64,000 nucleotides of DNA from Paraburkholderia saeva (GTDB taxonomy: Bacteria > Pseudomonadota > Gammaproteobacteria > Burkholderiales > Burkholderiaceae). The DNA lies in NCBI RefSeq assembly GCF_907164555.1, contig NZ_CAJQZC010000013.1, forward strand, positions 1-64,000. Direction: 5' to 3'. The position numbers and the translations under genes were made by a program. Every line of letters starts with the position of its first letter. The stretch's first letter is position 1. The notes beneath the pieces were generated by a model. That model was not told the origin of the DNA. It ran no database searches and worked only from the letters and a program-made list of their open reading frames with translations. Shown here piece by piece: positions 26,908 through 35,900 of this stretch.

Positions 26908-27306
26908 CTACGGCTTTGTTGTCTCCGGGCCGCCGCCGGACGCCGCGGCCCGCGTGTTCTTGATCCGGAATCGCAAACGGTTGCAATCGCCCTTCGCGCG
27001 CTCGGCGTAGGCCTGCGGATTGGTGGTGCGCAGCGTCTGATACTGCAGAAGCGAACGTTCCTGCTGGGTCCAGCCGTAATTCCACTGATAGTCGAAGTCG
27101 TTCGCCTCGGGCGTCGAAGCGCGCAGCTTCGCCTTGTAGTGCGCAACCTGATCGGCGGTGAAGCCGCACACTGCACTTCCGAAATGTGCAGCCCGGCCCG
27201 CTGACTGGATGGCCTCGTCGGCGCTGTGCAGTTGGCCCCAGGCGCCTGCCGACCATCCCGCAGCAGCAAGCAGCATGGCAGCGGTTACTCGTTGCGGATG
27301 CATCAT
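26908..27306 (-). CDS. Small secreted protein of unknown function
   Basis: A 132-residue protein with a clear Sec signal peptide (hydrophobic TAAMLLAAAGWSAGAWG, cleavage expected before QLHSAD). The mature part is short and polar with two cysteines (SAVCGFTADQV and KGDCNRLR) that could form a disulfide. I recognise no family. The start at 27306 (two successive ATG codons) is preceded by CGGAGGCGTG. It is divergent from the TetR gene and shares its 206-bp upstream region. Confidence 0.7.
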   Translation of the reverse strand: MMHPQRVTAAMLLAAAGWSAGAWGQLHSADEAIQSAGRAAHFGSAVCGFTADQVAHYKAKLRASTPEANDFDYQWNYGWTQQERSLLQYQTLRTTNPQAYAERAKGDCNRLRFRIKNTRAAASGGGPETTKP

Positions 27307-27464
27307 CACGCCTCCGTTCGATATGAAGTCCAGCATACCGCGAAACCACCTCGGCCTGAATGCGTGACATCAACGGCGGCCCGCTTCATGGCTCCCCCCG
27401 CCGCCATTTTTATCTCTTTAATGCGGCTCAGGGAAATCACCTGGCAAAAACGACGCGGTAAACC

Positions 27465-27492
27465 GGTACGATCGTACCAGTACGACCGTACC
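27465..27492. promoter_or_regulatory. Tandem palindromic operator before a TetR gene
   Basis: GGTACGATCGTACC at 27465-27478 is a perfect 14-bp palindrome. It is directly followed by AGTACGACCGTACC at 27479-27492, a second near-perfect copy in register. The pair ends 20 bp before the GTG start of the TetR gene, the usual place for an autoregulatory operator. Dimers bound to adjacent 14-bp sites would lie roughly on opposite faces of the helix. Confidence 0.7.
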
Positions 27493-27512
27493 AAAACCAT
27501 TTCGCCTCCCAC

Positions 27513-28202
27513 GTGACCCAAAACCCGTCTAGCACCCGAGCCTCAACCGAACCGAGCCCGAAAACGCGGCTCATTGAGGAGGCCATCGCGCTCTTCGCGC
27601 AACACGGCATCGAAGGCGTCTCGTTCCGCACGCTGAACAAGGCGGCCGGCGTGTCGAGCCAGAACGCCGTGTATCACTACTTCGGTGACATGTGGGGTCT
27701 CGTCGAGGCGGCGATCAAGGTCGCGGTCAAACAGTATCTCGACGGCGTCAGCGCGATTCTCGATGAAGCCGAGGCCGCGCACGCGGCAGCCAATACCGGC
27801 GATGCACCGCTGCCGCTTTCGACCGTCGTCGAAGCGCTGGTGCGCCCGATCGTGCGCATTTCGGCCACGCCTTCGGGCATGGCGAGCCTGCAGTTCCTGA
27901 CTCGCATGATTGGCGGCTCCGGTGCGCGCGGCAAGGAAGTCATCGCACGCGAATGGCGCGAAGTCGCGGTGCGGGTCAACGAACTGGTCTATCGCGCGGT
28001 GCCCGCGAACGGCCGCGAAGCCGCGGGCGCCAAGGCGCTTTTCGCATTCAATACCGCGCTCAACGTGGTCACCGATATCGGACTCGAAGCTTACTGGCCG
28101 CTAGAGACGACCAGCGTAAGCCGGCTCGACCGCTATCTGCTCGACTATATCGAGGGCGGCATTCGCTTCAGCTCGAAGCAACCTTCAGGCGACAACACCT
28201 GA
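27513..28202 (+). CDS. TetR-family transcription regulator
   Basis: A 229-residue regulator. The N-terminal TetR DNA-binding domain spans about residues 17-63: AIALFAQHGIEGVSFRTLNKAAGV then SSQNAVYHYFGDMWGL, the canonical recognition-helix segment. The C-terminal ligand domain is helical and unassigned. Start codon is GTG; a tandem palindrome just upstream suggests autorepression. The lipoprotein gene begins 28 bp after the stop and is probably co-transcribed, so it is a likely regulated target together with the divergent secreted protein. Confidence 0.88.
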   Translation: MTQNPSSTRASTEPSPKTRLIEEAIALFAQHGIEGVSFRTLNKAAGVSSQNAVYHYFGDMWGLVEAAIKVAVKQYLDGVSAILDEAEAAHAAANTGDAPLPLSTVVEALVRPIVRISATPSGMASLQFLTRMIGGSGARGKEVIAREWREVAVRVNELVYRAVPANGREAAGAKALFAFNTALNVVTDIGLEAYWPLETTSVSRLDRYLLDYIEGGIRFSSKQPSGDNT

Positions 28203-28230
28203 TTACATAAAACAGGGAGACGTACAGGCC

Positions 28231-29580
28231 ATGAAATCATCCACAAAGATTGGGTCATCCATTCAATCAGTTGTACTTGGCATTTCGATGCTGCTGAGTA
28301 CCTCGCTGCTGTCGGCATGCGGCGGCGACATTCACCAGGAAACACCCGACACCCCCGCGAGTTTTGCCGTTTCGCATGCAATGTCGACGTGCTTCTGGCA
28401 AGGCCCGTATGGCACGTCGCCTGCCGACACCAATATTGCCTACCCGGATTCCGGTGCGACTTACTGGTCAGCCGTGTTCAAGGTGCCGACCGGCACGCGC
28501 GTATTCCTCAAGGGGCAGTTTCCCTATTCGCGCTACATCTCGTACAACAGTTACCGCACCGACAACTCGCCCGCCTCTGCGCTGACCGACTATCAGATCA
28601 CACCGGACGCGGGCTCGACCAATCCATTCGTCGATGGCGCGATCCGCTACGCGCCGGCTCGCAACTATGCGGTCGAAGTCGTGCCGACAGCGCAAGCGGG
28701 CGCAGCCGCCCCGAACACGCTTTACGCCGATAGCGACTTTGGCCAGACGATCACGATCTGGTATCGCGTCTACGCTGCGGACAAGGGCGCGGACACCACG
28801 GGCGGCGTCGGCCTGCCCGATCTTCAGGTGCAGCAACCGGACGGCACGATCCTGACGGGCGCGCAGGCATGCAACGTTCTCTCGCCCGCGCAGACAACGC
28901 TGCCGGGCCCGGTACTGCCTCCCGCGACGTACAGCGCACTGCGCGACCAGCCCGGCAAGCCGGCGGGATTTCCGGGCGTGAATCCGGCAGTGTGGATGGC
29001 GCAATACAACTCGCAATACGGTCTGGGCTGCATGTTCCTCGGCAAATGCGGTGGCACGCCGGTGCGTCAGGTCGCGTACTTCGCGAACCTCGATAACGCG
29101 TACGTCACGGCGCTGATCAGCCGCGCGTACGGTCCGGTCGTCGTGCTGCACGGTCGCATTCCAGTCACGCCGAAGACGTTCAACAACGTCGCCAGAATGA
29201 CGTCCGGCCAGATCCGTTACTGGTCGATGTGTACCAACGAGTTCTATACGCAGAAGGGCACGTCGTGCCTCTACGACGAGCAGGTACCGACGGATGCGAA
29301 CGGCAATTACACGATCGTCGTCAGCCGGGATGCGGATCGCCCCGTCAATGCGACGACGGCATGCGGCCGTGGCTTCCTGACGTGGTCGGATGCGGGCGAC
29401 GGCGCCGGCCACACCGACGACGGTCTGCTGATCATGCGCAATATGCTGCCCGCAGCGGATTTCACGAACGCGATCCAGAACACGAAAACGCCGGGCGACG
29501 AAAGCGCCGTCATCGGGCCGTATCTGCCGGACGTCAGCTACACGACCAAGGCAGCGTTCGAGGCGCAGGGTTGCAAGTGA
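28231..29580 (+). CDS. Secreted lipoprotein of unknown function
   Basis: A 449-residue protein with a lipoprotein signal: a hydrophobic core to about residue 27 and the lipobox LLSAC, so Cys29 or nearby would be acylated. The mature domain is rich in Tyr, Ser, Thr and Pro, with beta-type stretches (VFKVPTGTRVFLKGQFPYSRYI; QTITIWYRVYA) and about eight cysteines. I recognise no enzyme motif. It follows a TetR gene within 28 bp and has a GGAG ribosome site (cagggagacg), so it belongs to that regulator's unit. Confidence 0.78.
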   Translation: MKSSTKIGSSIQSVVLGISMLLSTSLLSACGGDIHQETPDTPASFAVSHAMSTCFWQGPYGTSPADTNIAYPDSGATYWSAVFKVPTGTRVFLKGQFPYSRYISYNSYRTDNSPASALTDYQITPDAGSTNPFVDGAIRYAPARNYAVEVVPTAQAGAAAPNTLYADSDFGQTITIWYRVYAADKGADTTGGVGLPDLQVQQPDGTILTGAQACNVLSPAQTTLPGPVLPPATYSALRDQPGKPAGFPGVNPAVWMAQYNSQYGLGCMFLGKCGGTPVRQVAYFANLDNAYVTALISRAYGPVVVLHGRIPVTPKTFNNVARMTSGQIRYWSMCTNEFYTQKGTSCLYDEQVPTDANGNYTIVVSRDADRPVNATTACGRGFLTWSDAGDGAGHTDDGLLIMRNMLPAADFTNAIQNTKTPGDESAVIGPYLPDVSYTTKAAFEAQGCK

Positions 29581-29627
29581 GCGTAAGCGCATAGACCTTG
29601 CGCTCGCACGAAGCGAAGGCAAACGTC

Positions 29628-29673
29628 CGGCCGCCGGGTTCAACGAGTCCACACTCCGCGAACCCGGCGGCCG
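29628..29673. terminator. Long hairpin between convergent genes
   Basis: CGGCCGCCGGGTTC at 29628-29641 pairs perfectly with GAACCCGGCGGCCG at 29660-29673 (14-bp stem, 18-base loop). It lies between the lipoprotein gene and the convergent kinase gene and probably ends both transcripts. Only a short T tract follows on the plus strand. Confidence 0.6.
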
Positions 29674-29694
29674 CTCGCTTCCAGTTTTCGTCTT

Positions 29695-32600
29695 TCAGGA
29701 AACGGCGTCGCCGTGGATGTCGAACTGCTCGCTGAGCGTCGCATGCAGTGTGTCTGCCCGCTGCTGGAGGTCGGGCGTCCAGCCGGACGTCGTGCCGCAG
29801 CGTTGCTCCAGTTCGCGGCAGTCCTTCGCGAGCACCTGTTCCTGCACCACGAGGAACGCGCCCGCGCTGCTGTGCGCCCACTGCCGCAACATCGCGACAT
29901 CCTGCCTTTCGATGATGCCTGCGAGCTTCGGCAGATCAGTCGCGAGATGGTCCTTCAGGATCGTCATGTAGCGCGATTTTTCCTCGGCGGCCATGGAGTA
30001 GGAGGCGGATGTGTCATCGCCGTGCGGCGCGGGTGTCGCAACTTGCGTCTCCGTCTGCGTGGGCAGCAGCTCCGGCAACGGCTTCGTCGGACTCGCCGCT
30101 ACGATCGCGCCGCTGCGCACGAGTCCGAGCAACGCCATTTCCAGCTCCTTCAACGAAGCCGGCTTTGCAACGTATGCCGCGAAGCCGCGCTCCCGCCAGT
30201 CTTCGGCCTGTTCGTTGCTCGTCACCGCGCTGAACGCGAGCACGGGCACATCCGGATGCGAGACGTGCAATCTGGCCAGCAGTTCGTGCCCATCCATCAC
30301 GGGCATGTGGATGTCGGTCAGCACGGCGTCGACTTCCGTGTTCTGGAGTGCGGCGAGCGCCTGCCGTCCGTCGCCGACGATGATCGGCTGGCAGCCAAGC
30401 GTATCGAGTTGCTCCGCGATCAGTGCCTGGTTGAGCGGGTTGTCTTCAGCGACGAGGATAACGAGGCCGTGCAACGCCGCATCCGGCGCTTCGACTTCGG
30501 CGGGACGCTCGGGCGCCGCCTCGACCTCGCCCGACGATTCGCTCAACGCACGCTCGATGGTGGCAAGCACCGACCGGTGATTGAAGGCGTTCACTTCAAA
30601 CACGCCCTCGGCGTGACGCACCGCGCGATGGTGTCCCGTGCGCGTCATCCATACCACCGGCACGCTGCGCACGGCACGAAGTGCATCGATCGTGGCGCGG
30701 TCGTACTCGCCGGTCACGATCATGAAGCCCGGCGTGTAGGCGCGCAGAAACGCTTCGGCCGCGGGCTGCGTCAGCACGATGTTCGTCAGCCAGCCGGCGC
30801 GTAGCAGCCAGGTCTCCAGATACTTGCCGCTATCGCGTTCCTGACACACGACGAGCGTCGTGCCGCGCTGCACGGGCGCGGGCGGCTGGGCCTCCGGCGC
30901 ATCGTGCAACGAAGTCAGCGGAATCATCACGGTAAACGCAGAACCGACGCCCGGCACGCTCTCAACCGTGATATGGCCGCCCATCAGCTCGCACAGGCGC
31001 GCACAGATCGACAGGCCGAGTCCGGTGCCGCCAAAACGGCTCGACGTCGTCGCTTCCGCCTGAACGAACGGGCTGAAGATCCGCGACACCAGCACCGCGT
31101 CCATGCCGATGCCCGAATCGCACACGCGGCAAACAAGGATGTCGCGTTCCTGCACGTCGACCTGCATCTCGGCGCTGAACGTGATCTTTCCGCACGCCGT
31201 GAACTTGAACGCGTTGTTCAGCAGGTTATTGACGACCTGCGCGATGCGCGTGCGGTCGCCGCGCAGCACCTTGTCGAGCGTCGCGGACAGATGCACGTAA
31301 AAGCGCACAGGCCGGTCCTGCGCCATCGGCGCATAGGAAAGCGCGAGACTCTCCATATCGTCGATCGGCCTGAACGTCTCCGCGACGAGCTTCATCTCGC
31401 CTGCATCGATCTTCGAAAAATCGAGGATGTCGTTGACGATGCGACGCAGGCCGTCGGCCGCCATGCCCAGCGCCCGCAGCCGCTGTTCATGCGGCCGCAC
31501 GCCCGGGCTGCGCGACAGCAGTTCGAGATTGCCGAGCAGCGCGTTGAGCGGCGTGCGGATCTCGTGACTCATCGATGCAAAGAAGTTCGAGCGCGCGCGC
31601 ATCGTCGCTTCGGACGCCTGCTGCGCGGCACGAAGCTGCTGCTCGAGCGTCTGCTGCTCGGTGACATCGATGACTGCGCAGAACAGCACGTCTTCGCCGT
31701 CGTAACGTGCGGGCGCGTAGGTGATCTGCAGGAATTGCGGCGGCGGACCGCCGGCCTCGGACGGCTTCGCATGCACGATGAAACCGGCGATCTTCGCAAA
31801 CGCGGAAGCCGACACCTCGTGCCCGCCCTGCTCCCGGAACGCCGTCACGATGTGCGCCGGCAGGCTCGCCTCGCTTCCCAGATGGAGCAGCGCGGCGGCC
31901 AGCTGGTTGAAGGTCAGCAGCGAATAGTCGCGTCGCCGGACAATGCACAGCCCAACCGGCGTCGCGCTGACAAGGATATGGTTGATCGTCTCGCTTTCGA
32001 GCGCGCGCTCCGTTTCAGTCTGGGAGCGGCGAAGCAGACGCAGGCCCCAGAAGCGGGCTGTCAGCGTGACGCCTGCGATCAGCACGAGTGCGAGCCCGGC
32101 AATCACCGTCAGCTGCTCGCTGAGCGCACCGAGCAAACCCGCGTACGAGATGAAATAAACCAGCGAGCCGAAGCCGGGTTGCGTCGGCTCGACGAGCAGC
32201 GCGCCTTCGCGCGAATAGACGAAGCGTCCGGGCGTAGCGCCGTTTGCAAGGTCGAGCAGACGGCTGGACTGCTCCGACGTGACAGCCGGCGACGCAGCCA
32301 CGAAGTGCCTCGCGTCGTTCAGCAGAATGAGCGTGCCCGGGTCGTCCGGACGCGTGAGGCCCCCGAGGAAAGTTCCGACAGGCACGCTTGCGGCGACGAG
32401 CGTCGTGGGCGCGTCGTTTTCGTAGACGGCCGTGACCGCCGTCACCACGACGATGTTCTGCACCGGGTCGACGTACGGGCCGATCCAGACGCGCTCACCC
32501 GGCGCCGGCGTACCGCGCCCTGTCTTCGACCGGAGTTCGCGCGTCAGCACCTCGCGCAGCTGCGGCGCCAGCTTGACGTCCAGTGCGGATGGCCTGCCGG

Positions 32601-33168
32601 GCCCCAATGCATCGAGCGCGGGAAGAATCACGCCGTAGCTGTCGGCGAGCCCAAGCAGATATGCGCGGTGATTGAGTTCGAATGCGAGCTGCGTGGCAAG
32701 CGTCGAGTCCGCGGATTCGTACAGACGGGCGAGCCGTTCGTCGAGCGCGCTGCCCCACGCGTCGCGCGTGGCCGGCGGCACCAGCACATCGAAGTGCGCG
32801 TCCGGCAGTTTGCCGAAGCCGCTCACGATGCCCGTCTCGCGCAACTGGTCGGCGACGCCGGCGGGCAACGGACGCGGCGCCACGATCGCGTCGTAGTAGC
32901 GGACGGTCAACTCGGTGCGATGCAGAAACGAGCCTTCGCGGTTAACCAGTGCAGAGACCTCGGTCGCGTACTGCACGACGCGCGCGCGCCGGTAGTCGAG
33001 ATACCGCGCGGCGGCCAGCATGCTCACCAGCGCCACCGAAACGATCACGATCACCAGCAGCGTGACGATCGTCGCAAAATAGAGATAGCGTTGACGCCGC
33101 GCGCTCCGGGCGAGTGCCGCGAACGATTCGGCGAGCGAGTCCTGCGTGAGGTCGAGAATTTTCTGCAT
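29695..33168 (-). CDS. Hybrid sensor histidine kinase with receiver and HPt domains (BvgS/RcsC-like)
   Basis: An 1157-residue inner-membrane kinase. Membrane helices at about residues 30-52 and 340-370 enclose a periplasmic sensor domain. A PAS-like region (about 395-510) precedes the HisKA box with His535 (MSHEIRTPLNALLGN) and an ATPase domain (NNLLNNAFKF, DSGIGM, GGTGLGLS). A degenerate receiver-like domain follows (about 770-890), then a true receiver with Asp952 (DAVLTDIHMPVMDG) and an HPt domain with His1099 (WAHSSAGAF). The phosphorelay His-Asp-His would deliver phosphate to the response regulator encoded 10 bp upstream. The signal is unknown. Confidence 0.9.
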   Translation of the reverse strand: MQKILDLTQDSLAESFAALARSARRQRYLYFATIVTLLVIVIVSVALVSMLAAARYLDYRRARVVQYATEVSALVNREGSFLHRTELTVRYYDAIVAPRPLPAGVADQLRETGIVSGFGKLPDAHFDVLVPPATRDAWGSALDERLARLYESADSTLATQLAFELNHRAYLLGLADSYGVILPALDALGPGRPSALDVKLAPQLREVLTRELRSKTGRGTPAPGERVWIGPYVDPVQNIVVVTAVTAVYENDAPTTLVAASVPVGTFLGGLTRPDDPGTLILLNDARHFVAASPAVTSEQSSRLLDLANGATPGRFVYSREGALLVEPTQPGFGSLVYFISYAGLLGALSEQLTVIAGLALVLIAGVTLTARFWGLRLLRRSQTETERALESETINHILVSATPVGLCIVRRRDYSLLTFNQLAAALLHLGSEASLPAHIVTAFREQGGHEVSASAFAKIAGFIVHAKPSEAGGPPPQFLQITYAPARYDGEDVLFCAVIDVTEQQTLEQQLRAAQQASEATMRARSNFFASMSHEIRTPLNALLGNLELLSRSPGVRPHEQRLRALGMAADGLRRIVNDILDFSKIDAGEMKLVAETFRPIDDMESLALSYAPMAQDRPVRFYVHLSATLDKVLRGDRTRIAQVVNNLLNNAFKFTACGKITFSAEMQVDVQERDILVCRVCDSGIGMDAVLVSRIFSPFVQAEATTSSRFGGTGLGLSICARLCELMGGHITVESVPGVGSAFTVMIPLTSLHDAPEAQPPAPVQRGTTLVVCQERDSGKYLETWLLRAGWLTNIVLTQPAAEAFLRAYTPGFMIVTGEYDRATIDALRAVRSVPVVWMTRTGHHRAVRHAEGVFEVNAFNHRSVLATIERALSESSGEVEAAPERPAEVEAPDAALHGLVILVAEDNPLNQALIAEQLDTLGCQPIIVGDGRQALAALQNTEVDAVLTDIHMPVMDGHELLARLHVSHPDVPVLAFSAVTSNEQAEDWRERGFAAYVAKPASLKELEMALLGLVRSGAIVAASPTKPLPELLPTQTETQVATPAPHGDDTSASYSMAAEEKSRYMTILKDHLATDLPKLAGIIERQDVAMLRQWAHSSAGAFLVVQEQVLAKDCRELEQRCGTTSGWTPDLQQRADTLHATLSEQFDIHGDAVS

Positions 33169-33178
33169 GACGCAGCCG

Positions 33179-33826
33179 TCAGATCAGTCCGTTCTCGTAG
33201 GCATAGCGGATGAGATCGGTGTTCGTCTGCAAGCCAAGCTTCTGCATCGCCATCGTCTTCTGGCTTGACACTGTGCTGACCGAACGCCCCAGCTTCGTCG
33301 CGATTTCCGACAGCAGGGAGCCTTGCGCATAGAGCCGCACGACTTCGAGTTCGCGTGGCGTCAGATCGGTTGCGGGCGCGGCGTTGACCGAGGCCGAATC
33401 GAGTAGCGCGCGGATGGAAGGCGAGTAGAAGTGACCATCGCTGACAGTCACGTGGATGCACGCGCGGACGGTTTCGTCGAGCTGGTCTTCCTTGCTGACG
33501 AAGGCGCGCGCACCAAGCTTCATCGCGCGCATCACGACACCTGGATTGGTCTGCGCGCTGACCACGACGATTCGCGTATCGGGATAAAGACGTGACAGGC
33601 GCTTGAGCAGATTGAAGCCGTCGATCGATGCATCGCCGTGTCCCATGCTGAAGTCAGTCACGACGACGTCGGCCGGATTCTGCGCCAGCGCCTGCACCAG
33701 CTGGCTGCCGTTCGTGCACTCGCACACGACTTCGAATCCTGGCGCCCTTCTCAGGCAGTCCCGCAAGGCGACGACAATCAATGGATGATCGTCGGCGAGC
33801 GCGACGCGAATAGGCTTGACTGACAT
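33179..33826 (-). CDS. NarL/FixJ (BvgA/RcsB-like) response regulator
   Basis: A 215-residue regulator. The receiver domain carries the acidic pair ADDHP (about 11-15), phospho-acceptor Asp58 (VVVTDFSMGHG) and the conserved Lys in FVSKEDQLDE. The C-terminal LuxR-type HTH reads LTPRELEVVRLYAQGSLLSEIATKLGRSVSTVSSQKT. The ATG at 33826 (MSVKPIRVAL) is chosen over a longer frame. It precedes the hybrid kinase gene by 10 bp in the same operon and should be its output protein. Two CCTTAGGA repeats in its own upstream region may be autoregulatory sites. Confidence 0.9.
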   Translation of the reverse strand: MSVKPIRVALADDHPLIVVALRDCLRRAPGFEVVCECTNGSQLVQALAQNPADVVVTDFSMGHGDASIDGFNLLKRLSRLYPDTRIVVVSAQTNPGVVMRAMKLGARAFVSKEDQLDETVRACIHVTVSDGHFYSPSIRALLDSASVNAAPATDLTPRELEVVRLYAQGSLLSEIATKLGRSVSTVSSQKTMAMQKLGLQTNTDLIRYAYENGLI

Positions 33827-33835
33827 GCCGTTGTT

Positions 33836-33905
33836 CCTTAGGACGACGGAGGGGAATGTGCTGGCTATTCTCGGAGGCAGTTTAGCCTTTTTGCTAACCT
33901 TAGGA
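33836..33905. promoter_or_regulatory. Two CCTTAGGA repeats and an inverted repeat at the response-regulator promoter
   Basis: CCTTAGGA occurs at 33836-33843 and 33898-33905, and TTAGC-N6-GCTAA at 33882-33897 abuts the second copy. They lie 10 to 80 bp upstream of the response-regulator ATG, so they may be binding sites for it or for another regulator; the role is inferred. Confidence 0.4.
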
Positions 33906-34509
33906 TATGTCTGATTCACAAATCTGGAATTGGCGTAATTCTTTAGACTGCCGTTCAACGAATATCCGGTTTTGCTGGAATATGAAACGGGTGAACGGGA
34001 CGTTAAGAGATGTAATGGTGGTCCCTCGCTGCAGCGGTCCGCATGGCATCGAACTCGCGAAAGCGTCCTGCTGTGAACAAGCCTGGCGGCCTCTGACGCC
34101 CGGACGGTTGTCGGACTACATTAATCAGGATTGCCCGACACAATATGTGCCGTGCATTCTCAATGGCACTCCTGGCAAGCGGTATCGTATTTCCCTTAAA
34201 GTGGCATTCCGGTTTTCAGATATTTCGCATATAACGCGGCAGGTGTTCCGCCTTATACGGCGGGCGTCCCGTTATCGGACGCAGCGAATCTGGATTGACC
34301 GGCGTGTCGAACTGTCGCAACGCGCGTTGCAACGGTTTGCCATCTGGCGATGCGCCGGGGAATCGATACAGACGTTGAAGCGAAAGCAGAATTGATCTGA
34401 TAGATCGGCGTTACTACCATCTCGACAGCACGCGGAGAACGGCTCACGATGGACCTGTCAGCGCCCAATAGTGTGGGCCGGCTGATCCAGGTAACAACGG
34501 CGTTTTAGC

Positions 34510-34541
34510 GGCCCGCCCAGGAATGGACGGGCTATTTTTTT
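34510..34541 (+). terminator. Rho-independent terminator
   Basis: GCCCG at 34511-34515 pairs with CGGGC at 34528-34532, with two more pairs inside (CC/GG), and a seven-T run follows at 34535-34541. It points along the plus strand although the flanking genes are both on the minus strand, so it implies a plus-strand transcript from the region to its left. Confidence 0.55.
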
Positions 34542-34610
34542 GGCCGTTTTGCGGCCGATATACAGCCGATATGCGGCCGGTTCTGTCCGGGTATCTTGCG
34601 CGGTCGTGGC

Positions 34611-35129
34611 TCAGACGCCGAACAGGTTCATCTGCCGGGCCGATGTGATCGCCGGCCGTTCGAGTGCGAGCAGTCCCTGCTTGCGTTCAAGGCCGCCGGC
34701 ATATCCGGTCAGGTCGCCCGCCGCCGAGAGCACGCGATGACACGGCACGATGATCGCCACCGGGTTGCGCCCGCTGGCCGCACCGACGGCGCGCGCGCTG
34801 TTGCCATCGAGCCCGAGCCGGTCGGCGAGGCCGCCGTAGCTCTCGACCTGCCCATAGGGAATCTTCACGAGTTCGCGCCACACGCGCAGCTGGAACGCCG
34901 TGCCCGACGGCTTCACGGCGACCGTGAACACCTTGCGTTCGCCCGCGAAGTATTCGGCAAGCTCATCTTCTGTCTGGCGCAGGACGCGCGCGGTCCCGCC
35001 ATCGCGATTGTCAATGTGCTCTTCGGGATAGTGCTTCTGGCCGACAAAATAGAGACCAGTAAGCGCGTCGCCTTCCGCGCGCAGCAGGATGTCGCCGAGC
35101 GGGCTCGCAATGAGAGTGCACTGTTTCAT
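34611..35129 (-). CDS. ogt: Methylated-DNA--protein-cysteine methyltransferase (Ogt type)
   Basis: A 172-residue suicide DNA-repair protein that removes methyl groups from O6-methylguanine or O4-methylthymine. The acceptor cysteine Cys130 is in IIVPCHRVL, preceded by the DNA-binding segment IPYGQVESYGGLADRLG and the asparagine hinge region GRNPV. The N-terminal domain is short, as in Ogt and the Ada C-terminus. No ada or alkB neighbour is present. It ends well apart from the plus-strand terminator downstream. Confidence 0.93.
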   Translation of the reverse strand: MKQCTLIASPLGDILLRAEGDALTGLYFVGQKHYPEEHIDNRDGGTARVLRQTEDELAEYFAGERKVFTVAVKPSGTAFQLRVWRELVKIPYGQVESYGGLADRLGLDGNSARAVGAASGRNPVAIIVPCHRVLSAAGDLTGYAGGLERKQGLLALERPAITSARQMNLFGV

Positions 35130-35552
35130 GGCGCTCCTGGTTCTCCGCTTCTGGTTCTTTCGTGGCCCGCGTGTCTCTCACGGTTCTGGCAGCGGTTCCA
35201 GTTCCCATCGAAGGCAGCTTTCGGCCGTTGCCAGTTCCCACTCTAGCGCATCGCTTCATCGTGCATCGCGCCCCTGCTTCGATTTGAGCGACACCCGCTC
35301 GCACACCCTCGCGACACGGCGATGACACCCGCACAAATGACCGGAAAGCGCGTGCACCGTGGCTGGGCATGCAAAAAGCTCGCCAGCCCGACGGACACTC
35401 GCGTTACACTCATCTGGAACCGCGGCGCCAGGCTGCATGCGGTCCTCCGGGCAGTGAGGCCCACGGCAGAGGGTGCCGCGGGGATGGCCGCCCGGCAGAC
35501 GAAGTCTGCAGCCAGCCCGTACAATGAACCGCTCAACTACGGAACGAGGACA
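35130..35552. other. Divergent intergenic region, ogt / small conserved protein
   Basis: About 420 bp between divergent genes. A direct repeat CCAGTTCCCA is found at 35198-35207 and 35231-35240, 33 bp apart (about three helical turns). An in-frame extension of the next gene back to 35322 has poor codon use. I see no further gene. Confidence 0.5.
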
Positions 35553-35804
35553 ATGTCGATGCGCATCACCGGCTCTTCCGGGGCAATGACCCTGCTCACC
35601 GAATACGACGACGCAACGGCGCGCGAACTCCGCTCGCTGCGCCTCGAATCGACTGAAGACGGCAAAGGCATTCTTCTGATCGAGGTCGATGAACGCAAGC
35701 CGGGAATCCACCGCGAAGTGCGTTATGAGATCACGCCCGCGGAACTGATCGCAGCGATTCGCGCTCACGGCGCGGAACTGCCCGGCGAGCAGCACAACCG
35801 CTAA
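35553..35804 (+). CDS. Small conserved hypothetical protein
   Basis: An 83-residue, probably cytoplasmic protein (MSMRITGSSGAM start). It contains two beta-type stretches, RLESTEDGKGILLIEVDER and IHREVRYEITPAELIAAIR, and resembles unannotated proteins of this size in Burkholderia relatives, as far as I recall. I chose the ATG at 35553 because GGAACGAGGA lies just upstream and codon use becomes normal there. No function can be proposed. The HIT gene follows 96 bp downstream. Confidence 0.7.
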   Translation: MSMRITGSSGAMTLLTEYDDATARELRSLRLESTEDGKGILLIEVDERKPGIHREVRYEITPAELIAAIRAHGAELPGEQHNR

Positions 35805-35900
35805 TTCACCCTGAACCGCCCGCACAGCGGGTTTCATTCCGGCGGCAGCAGGCTTCGCGCCATGTCGTACGCGCGCGCCGCCGATCCACGAAGGCAGACA

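Larger units (their letters stand above)
33827..34610. other. Lower-GC intergenic region upstream of the response regulator
   Basis: About 780 bp without a convincing gene. A plus-strand frame at 33907-34395 (162 codons) is open, but its composition (Cys, Arg and Trp rich, atypical codons) does not look coding. The segment 33850-34400 is visibly richer in A and T than its neighbours. A plus-strand terminator near 34510 suggests a transcript, perhaps a small RNA or a decayed gene. Confidence 0.5.

Noticed and set aside
26744-27010. 88-residue plus-strand ORF
   Set aside because: Overlaps a better supported secreted protein gene on the other strand and lacks a ribosome site.
30904-33213. 769-codon plus-strand ORF opposite the hybrid kinase gene
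   Set aside because: Antisense shadow; the minus strand shows intact kinase, receiver and HPt motifs.
33907-34395. Possible 162-residue protein
   Set aside because: Unusual Cys/Trp/Arg-rich composition, no ribosome site and atypical codons.
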